Positions 59,753 through 64,000 of a stretch of DNA of 64,000 nt are shown here, piece after piece. The stretch is taken from positions 434,001-498,000 of the forward strand of contig OY764266.1 in NCBI GenBank assembly GCA_963668365.1. Direction: 5' to 3'. Both the position numbers and the translations under genes were made by a program. Below the pieces are notes generated by a model, which made no database searches, was not told where the DNA came from, and saw only the letters and a list, made by a program, of their open reading frames with translations. This stretch comes from VXNE01 sp963668365 (GTDB taxonomy: Bacteria > Pseudomonadota > Gammaproteobacteria > Pseudomonadales > Azotimanducaceae). Each line of letters opens with the position of its first letter. Within the stretch, counting starts at the first letter, position 1.

Positions 59753-60161
59753 TGCGTTCCTGGACACGAACATATTCCTGTACATGTTCGACGAGACCGA
59801 CAAAATAAAGCGCCGGCGAGCTGAGGAACTGGTGAGGCGAGGCATCGAGACGGGAACTGTCTGCATCAGCTACCAGGTCGTGCAGGAGACACTCAACGTG
59901 GCGACGAGGCGGCTGGGCTTTTCGTACAGCGACTCGCGCACCTTGCTGGCGGACGTGCTCGCGCCCCTCTGGACGGTCCACCCCAGCCGGGAACTGTACG
60001 AGCGCGGACTTGCGTTGCGCGACCGATACGGGTTCAGCTTCTACGACTCGATGATCGTGGCGGGGGCATTGGAGTCTGGCTGCGACCGCCTCTACAGCGA
60101 GGATCTCCAACACGGTCAGCAAATTCAATCGCTGACCATTGAAGACCCGTTCAGGGCTTGA
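59742..60161 (+). CDS. VapC-type PIN-domain toxin
   Basis: A 139-residue ribonuclease toxin. AFLDTNIFLYMFD (first Asp), QVVQETLNV (Glu) and FYDSMIVAGALESGCDRLYSEDLQHG (Asp-Ser and the C-terminal Asp) give the PIN catalytic set. ATG 59742 overlaps the antitoxin gene. Its 3' end overlaps the end of the convergent HEPN gene by 37 bases. Confidence 0.88.
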   Translation: MSADAFLDTNIFLYMFDETDKIKRRRAEELVRRGIETGTVCISYQVVQETLNVATRRLGFSYSDSRTLLADVLAPLWTVHPSRELYERGLALRDRYGFSFYDSMIVAGALESGCDRLYSEDLQHGQQIQSLTIEDPFRA

Positions 60162-60751
60162 TCGGTAGTTGCAAAAACGGGACATGCCGTCCTGTCCCGG
60201 ATGGCCGTTAAGGAGTATGTCAAATCGTTTTCGGTGAGGGCCGTCAGATGTCTGTGCAGGGCCGCGTACTTGCCTCGCAAAGCGTGATCTTCTTGCTGCC
60301 GTTCCGTTGCCTGTGGTGCGTCCGGGCGAGGCGAGGCCGGGTCTGTGACTACATCGGACTGACGAAATGCATCAAGTTGTTCGGCATATAGCCGATCCGC
60401 TTCCTTGAACGCTTCATTGGCCCCGATATCCTCCAGGAGCTGTCGCACGTTGGCGAGATGGCGCAAGGCTCGGTCCGGCGTCATATTTCCGGTGTAGTGG
60501 GCGGTCTCATTGCGAGCGTCCATTGCCGCGAATGCCAAGGTCCGGACACCATGTGGCAACACTGCTGGCTGTGGCAGACGGTCGATGAAAGCCCTCAGTA
60601 GCCTCTGCACGTCGAGGGAACCGTACGCGGCACGGCTGGCTCGCGGCAGGTCACTGAGATACCTGACGAGCGCGGGGCGGAGAATCTGGTTCAGAGCCTG
60701 ATCAACTCTTCGCCTTGCCAGTTCCAGGTCCCTCGTGGGGGAGTGCGCCAT
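60125..60751 (-). CDS. HEPN-domain protein, Swt1-like
   Basis: A 208-residue protein. The N-terminal 120 residues are helical with R80-N-E-T-A-H85, the RxxxxH catalytic motif of HEPN ribonucleases, inside AAMDARNETAHYTGNMTPDRALRHLANVRQLLEDIGA, the segment that I associate with Swt1-type HEPN domains found in helicase and phage-defence proteins. The rest is disordered or helical. No MNT partner is adjacent. RNA cleavage is inferred from the motif only. Confidence 0.65.
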   Translation of the reverse strand: MAHSPTRDLELARRRVDQALNQILRPALVRYLSDLPRASRAAYGSLDVQRLLRAFIDRLPQPAVLPHGVRTLAFAAMDARNETAHYTGNMTPDRALRHLANVRQLLEDIGANEAFKEADRLYAEQLDAFRQSDVVTDPASPRPDAPQATERQQEDHALRGKYAALHRHLTALTENDLTYSLTAIRDRTACPVFATTDQALNGSSMVSD

Positions 60752-60832
60752 CGAAATCCTCCCGTCTGCGCTGGCCCGATGTTATCAACCGAAAAGCACT
60801 GCGCCGCCTGGTCAGATGTTTCAATTCTGCGG

Positions 60833-61258
60833 TTACAGGGTCCTTACCGCCATGGCATCGTGTAACCCTGCCAAACATTTGAGACCGCGCAGCACGGACG
60901 CGTCGCCCGCGCGCTGAATTCCATCCGCCAGCGCCTTTTGCGTTGCCTCGTCGAGCGGCGGGTCAGTCGAAAGGCGTCGGGCTGCGGGCAAGACCGTCTG
61001 ATAGTCGACGATCGCGCGCGCATCTGCTTCTGCCAAGATGCCCGGGGAGACTTCGATGCGGTTGTCGGCGATGCGCAGATACCAGCCGATCTTGCCGACA
61101 CCCTGGGGATCGAGATGGGCCGGAGGATCGGTGAAGACCTCGTTGAACGTGACCGTGATTCCTGTCAAGTCGGCACCTTCGGCCCGTTTCGCTATGAACT
61201 CGCGCGCAACCGCAATCCATGCCTCGCTACAAAACTCCAGTCTTGTCGATTCGTCCAC
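60833..61258 (-). CDS. Small SCP2-like/hypothetical protein
   Basis: A 141-residue protein beginning at GTG 61258, supported by AGGAGG 5 bases upstream; an ATG at 61300 is in frame but lacks this. LEFCSEAWIAVAREFIAKR and the following beta strands (LTGITVTFNEVFTDPPAHL) resemble SCP2-like lipid-binding domains, and WYLRIADNRIEVSPGIL continues that pattern. Resemblance is by eye only. It lies between HEPN and Schlafen-like genes on the same strand as both. Confidence 0.5.
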   Translation of the reverse strand: MDESTRLEFCSEAWIAVAREFIAKRAEGADLTGITVTFNEVFTDPPAHLDPQGVGKIGWYLRIADNRIEVSPGILAEADARAIVDYQTVLPAARRLSTDPPLDEATQKALADGIQRAGDASVLRGLKCLAGLHDAMAVRTL

Positions 61259-61391
61259 TCCTTCCTCCTGTCTCCGAGCAACATTCCGAACAGCATGCAA
61301 GCGATCAGTTGTCGATCACGTGGGCTGGCAGGGTAGCGTATGTCGTCATCGCGCAACTGCGGTTGCCGTGCGCCGTCTAGCTACGCGGATT

Positions 61392-62612
61392 CTATGCGGC
61401 GCGGTCGAGTTGAAAGGTCACGCGCACGAACCTGTTGCGATCATCATGCACCAAATCGGGCTCCGTTCCATTGAATGCCAGCATTTCTCCGCGCATGACG
61501 AGCCAGCCTCTGCCGCGTCTTTCCATGTAACCCATCGCTGTCATGAAATGTGCCATCGACTCGTTTCGGGACCGAGGATTGGCGCCGGCGCGAACATGTT
61601 CGACCGTCATGTGGTTTGGCAGTGACCCGGGACTTGTCAGATCGACGCGATCCGCAAATACCTCAAGGAGAATCTTCGATCCCGTGAGGGCATAGTCTCG
61701 ATGCGCGACAGCGTTCACAAGCGCCTCCCGGAGCGCGGCCCGGGGAAGCAGATAGCGGTCCTTGCGAACGATCCCGTCGTACGACTCGGACCGGCCAAGC
61801 CCCAGAAACCATCCGAGAGCGCGGTCGACCTGTTCGTGGAGGCAGCCGGTGCCGTCGGCTACCTGCAGTATCTCGGTGGCGCGGTCCGTGCCGAGGTAGG
61901 CGACGCAGTCAACGCGAAAATCCCGCGTCTGAGGATAACGTTGCGGGTCTTTGCCGAAAGCAAGCGCACCATAGAGCGTTGTGCGCAATTCGCCGCCGAT
62001 ATCGACGACCACGCCCCTGTTGCGCAGGTCTTCCACGCTGTCCGGTTGGGGATCGGTCGCGATGTCGAATCCCAGACGTCCCAGGTACGCCCTGAAAGCT
62101 TCCAGGTCGATGTGCGCCGGGGTAGCGTCGAGAATCGCGCGTTCCTCCGTGAGGATGCAACCGAAAGCGTTATAAAGCTCCTGGAGCTCCATTGGCGATG
62201 GTTCCACGCTGCTGCGTTCGCGGCGAACCCAGACCCGGCCGCCGCAGCGCAAGGGTTCGAACCCGCGTTGACGAGGCACTTCTATCCAATGCACCCAGCC
62301 AGTCGGTTGCCGGGAACGTCCGGTGCGAGCGTAGACCGGCGCGTTGCAGCCCGTTTGCAGGAACGACGTCAGACGGTCTTGCACCGTTTCGGGGTTCTCG
62401 CGAACCCCTACTATCTCCCGCGTATTCGCCACACCAAGGACGATGATGCCGCCGACGGTGTTCGCGAACGCACATGTCGCCCTGCCGATGCCGGCCAAAT
62501 TTCCCAAGCCGCGCTTGAATTCCGTCTGCGCGTTCTCGCCCGCATCGATTCGTTGCTTGACGTCCTCCCAGTCCACCACCGTCGATCCCCGCGATTCGCG
62601 CTCTCCGCTCAT
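61392..62612 (-). CDS. ATP-binding protein with AlbA_2/Schlafen domain
   Basis: A 406-residue protein. Residues about 20-140 form an AlbA_2 (Schlafen AAA-like) domain: ENAQTEFKRGLG, ATCAFANTVGGIIVLGV. Residues about 280-380 carry a GHKL-type ATPase fold (AALREALVNAVAHRDY, VDLTSPGSLPN) as in COG2865 proteins. This architecture occurs in predicted transcription regulators and in several phage-defence systems, where AlbA_2 acts as an RNA or tRNA nuclease. Which role applies here is not known. Confidence 0.8.
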   Translation of the reverse strand: MSGERESRGSTVVDWEDVKQRIDAGENAQTEFKRGLGNLAGIGRATCAFANTVGGIIVLGVANTREIVGVRENPETVQDRLTSFLQTGCNAPVYARTGRSRQPTGWVHWIEVPRQRGFEPLRCGGRVWVRRERSSVEPSPMELQELYNAFGCILTEERAILDATPAHIDLEAFRAYLGRLGFDIATDPQPDSVEDLRNRGVVVDIGGELRTTLYGALAFGKDPQRYPQTRDFRVDCVAYLGTDRATEILQVADGTGCLHEQVDRALGWFLGLGRSESYDGIVRKDRYLLPRAALREALVNAVAHRDYALTGSKILLEVFADRVDLTSPGSLPNHMTVEHVRAGANPRSRNESMAHFMTAMGYMERRGRGWLVMRGEMLAFNGTEPDLVHDDRNRFVRVTFQLDRAA

Positions 62613-62884
62613 GATTCAAGCTATAGCGCCCGAACCGCCAATTCAATCGGAACCTGATGGACTTCCCGTCGCACGATGGGTTTGTGCGGAGACTTGGAGT
62701 GTGCTGTCTGGTTGTCACCTTCGGGGCCTGTATGGATAGCCCAGTCCTCACTCGACATCGACATCCTGCTGCGACATCCTGCTGCGTTGAACGCATCCGG
62801 ACTTGTCCTTAGACTCGCAGGCGGCCTGCCCATCGTCGTTTCGGGAGGCCACTCGTAGGGAAAATGCCGAAGGGGACATGAACC

Positions 62885-64000
62885 ATGGAAACCACTACAT
62901 GGACTGCGCGATTGCTCGTTCTCACGCTAACTGCCATGCCGCTCGGTGCGTTCGCTGCGGAACACTATTCCCCGCACGTCGGCGAGTCCTACCCGGACAA
63001 CGTCTATTGGGGCGATACGCATGTGCACACGGCCCTGTCGGTAGACGGCTATATCTTTGGCAACAGGCTCATGCCGGACGACGCCTATCGTTTCGCCAAG
63101 GGGGAGAAGATCCGGGCGGCGGGCGGCGGCGAAGTTCGTCTGCGCCGACCGTTGGATTTCTTCATGGTGTCGGATCATGCGGAGAACATGGGCGTCATCG
63201 CGCGGGTCGACTCCGGAGACGAGTCCCTGTCGAAGACGGAGGCGGGCAAGCTCACGGTTCAGTCACTCAACTACTCCGTTTCCCTGGTGGAGGCCCTGAA
63301 TGCAGACACCGAAGATCCCTTGAACTCCTTCAATGCCGCGACGCTCCGAGCCATCAAAGCCAACCAGGGTCTGGGCGTAGGTCTGGGTGGGGCCGACTTT
63401 GGGATCGACGAGGGTTTTCGGCGCACCGTCTGGGACCGGGTTGTCGCCGACGCGGAGAAGCACAACGATCCGGGAACGTTCACTACTTTCGTGGGTTACG
63501 AATGGACGGGGAGTGGTCACCGGAATGTCGTTTTTGGGGACGGACCCGAACTGGCCAGCCAGGTCGTGCCTTTCTCCAGCCTGGACAGCACTGACCCGGA
63601 GGATATGTGGGCATACCTCGAGGACTACGAGGAACGCCTGGGAGGGAAGGCGCTTGCGATCCCGCACAACGGCAATCTGAGCCGCAACAGGATGTTCGCG
63701 CCTATTACTGATCAGGACAAACCGTTCGACCAGACTTACGCGAAGAGCCGGTCTCGCTGGGAGCCGCTCTATGAGGTGACGCAGATCAAGGGGGACGGCG
63801 AATCCCACCCGTTGCTCTCGCCTGACGATGAGTTTGCCGCCTACGAGGTATTCAGGTGGGGCATCACGCTGAGCCAGCCTGACTCGAAGAAGCAAGGCGA
63901 TGCTTCGACAGAGTCGAAAGAGCAGGCCAAGGTTTCAAGCGAACCGCAACCGCTTCCTATTCACTCTTATGCCCGTTCCGCCCTGAAGCTGGGCTTGAGC
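62885..64000 (+). CDS. DUF3604 domain protein, secreted (partial)
   Basis: ATG 62885 opens a frame that remains open to the window end (372 codons), so the 3' end is missing. A signal peptide (LLVLTLTAMPLGAFAAEH) is followed by VYWGDTHVHTALSVDGY, PLDFFMVSDHAENMG, TFVGYEWTG and LAIPHNGNLS, the metal-binding histidines of DUF3604, a PHP-like periplasmic family. Full members are about 600-700 residues. Function is unknown. AAGGGG lies about 11 bases upstream of the start. Confidence 0.88.
   Translation, partial: METTTWTARLLVLTLTAMPLGAFAAEHYSPHVGESYPDNVYWGDTHVHTALSVDGYIFGNRLMPDDAYRFAKGEKIRAAGGGEVRLRRPLDFFMVSDHAENMGVIARVDSGDESLSKTEAGKLTVQSLNYSVSLVEALNADTEDPLNSFNAATLRAIKANQGLGVGLGGADFGIDEGFRRTVWDRVVADAEKHNDPGTFTTFVGYEWTGSGHRNVVFGDGPELASQVVPFSSLDSTDPEDMWAYLEDYEERLGGKALAIPHNGNLSRNRMFAPITDQDKPFDQTYAKSRSRWEPLYEVTQIKGDGESHPLLSPDDEFAAYEVFRWGITLSQPDSKKQGDASTESKEQAKVSSEPQPLPIHSYARSALKLGLS

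Overview
The window is 64 kb of GC-rich DNA from a gammaproteobacterium. The evidence is gene order: coaD / rsmD-ftsY-ftsE-ftsX-rpoH, hemW-rdgB ... DUF4426-metW-metX-yggT-proC-yggS-pilT (the Pseudomonas order) and gyrA-serC-pheA-hisC-tyrA-cmk-rpsA-ihfB-lapA. The accessory content (glycoside hydrolases, PhyH dioxygenase, CaiB CoA-transferase, Gfo/Idh oxidoreductase, DUF3604, NhaA plus NhaD plus a sodium symporter) fits an uncultured, probably marine or host-associated lineage. I cannot name the species. No tRNA, rRNA or CRISPR array was seen.

Layout. 1-6.5 kb: carbohydrate and secondary catabolism (esterase C-terminus, beta-propeller glycosidase, GH127 arabinofuranosidase, secreted esterase, PhyH, VOC protein, membrane protein). 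6.8-8.5 kb: a tight three-gene cassette (DUF5678-like protein, retropepsin-like protease, PD-(D/E)XK nuclease-like protein). 8.6-11.6 kb: alcohol dehydrogenase, aldo/keto reductase, and an alpha/beta hydrolase lacking its nucleophile serine. 11.6-20.1 kb: housekeeping block coaD, rsmD, ftsY-ftsE-ftsX, a Wzt-like ATPase, rfbC, rpoH (with a CIRCE operator in its promoter), trmB, hemW, rdgB. 20.1-25.4 kb: an island that interrupts the rdgB-DUF4426 neighbourhood, holding an ADP-ribosylglycohydrolase, broken sigma-factor and ABC-exporter genes and two orphan ABC permeases.

25.4-34.2 kb: DUF4426-metW-metX, a 269-bp element with 22-bp perfect terminal inverted repeats, yggT-proC-yggS, pilT, argF, argD, and a Phd/PIN toxin-antitoxin pair followed by tandem hairpin repeats. 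34.5-44.2 kb: sodium symporter, NhaA, PatB lyase, enoyl-CoA hydratase, acetolactate synthase, NhaD with an overlapping cytochrome b gene, and cytochrome c'. 44.3-54.2 kb: the leftward lapA-ihfB-rpsA-cmk-tyrA-hisC-pheA-serC-gyrA supra-operon, without aroA. 54.4-64 kb: Fic protein, double CaiB CoA-transferase, Gfo/Idh oxidoreductase, then a small defence-like cluster (RHH/PIN pair, HEPN protein, AlbA_2/Schlafen-type ATPase) and a DUF3604 gene cut by the window end.

The strongest regulatory signal is an almost perfect HrcA/CIRCE operator lying over the predicted rpoH promoter, which would put the heat-shock sigma factor under the GroE-sensing HrcA repressor. The other main points are the island with its chimeric gene scar, the MITE-like element that supplies the yggT stop codon, and the two accessory cassettes at 6.8-8.5 and 59.1-62.6 kb.
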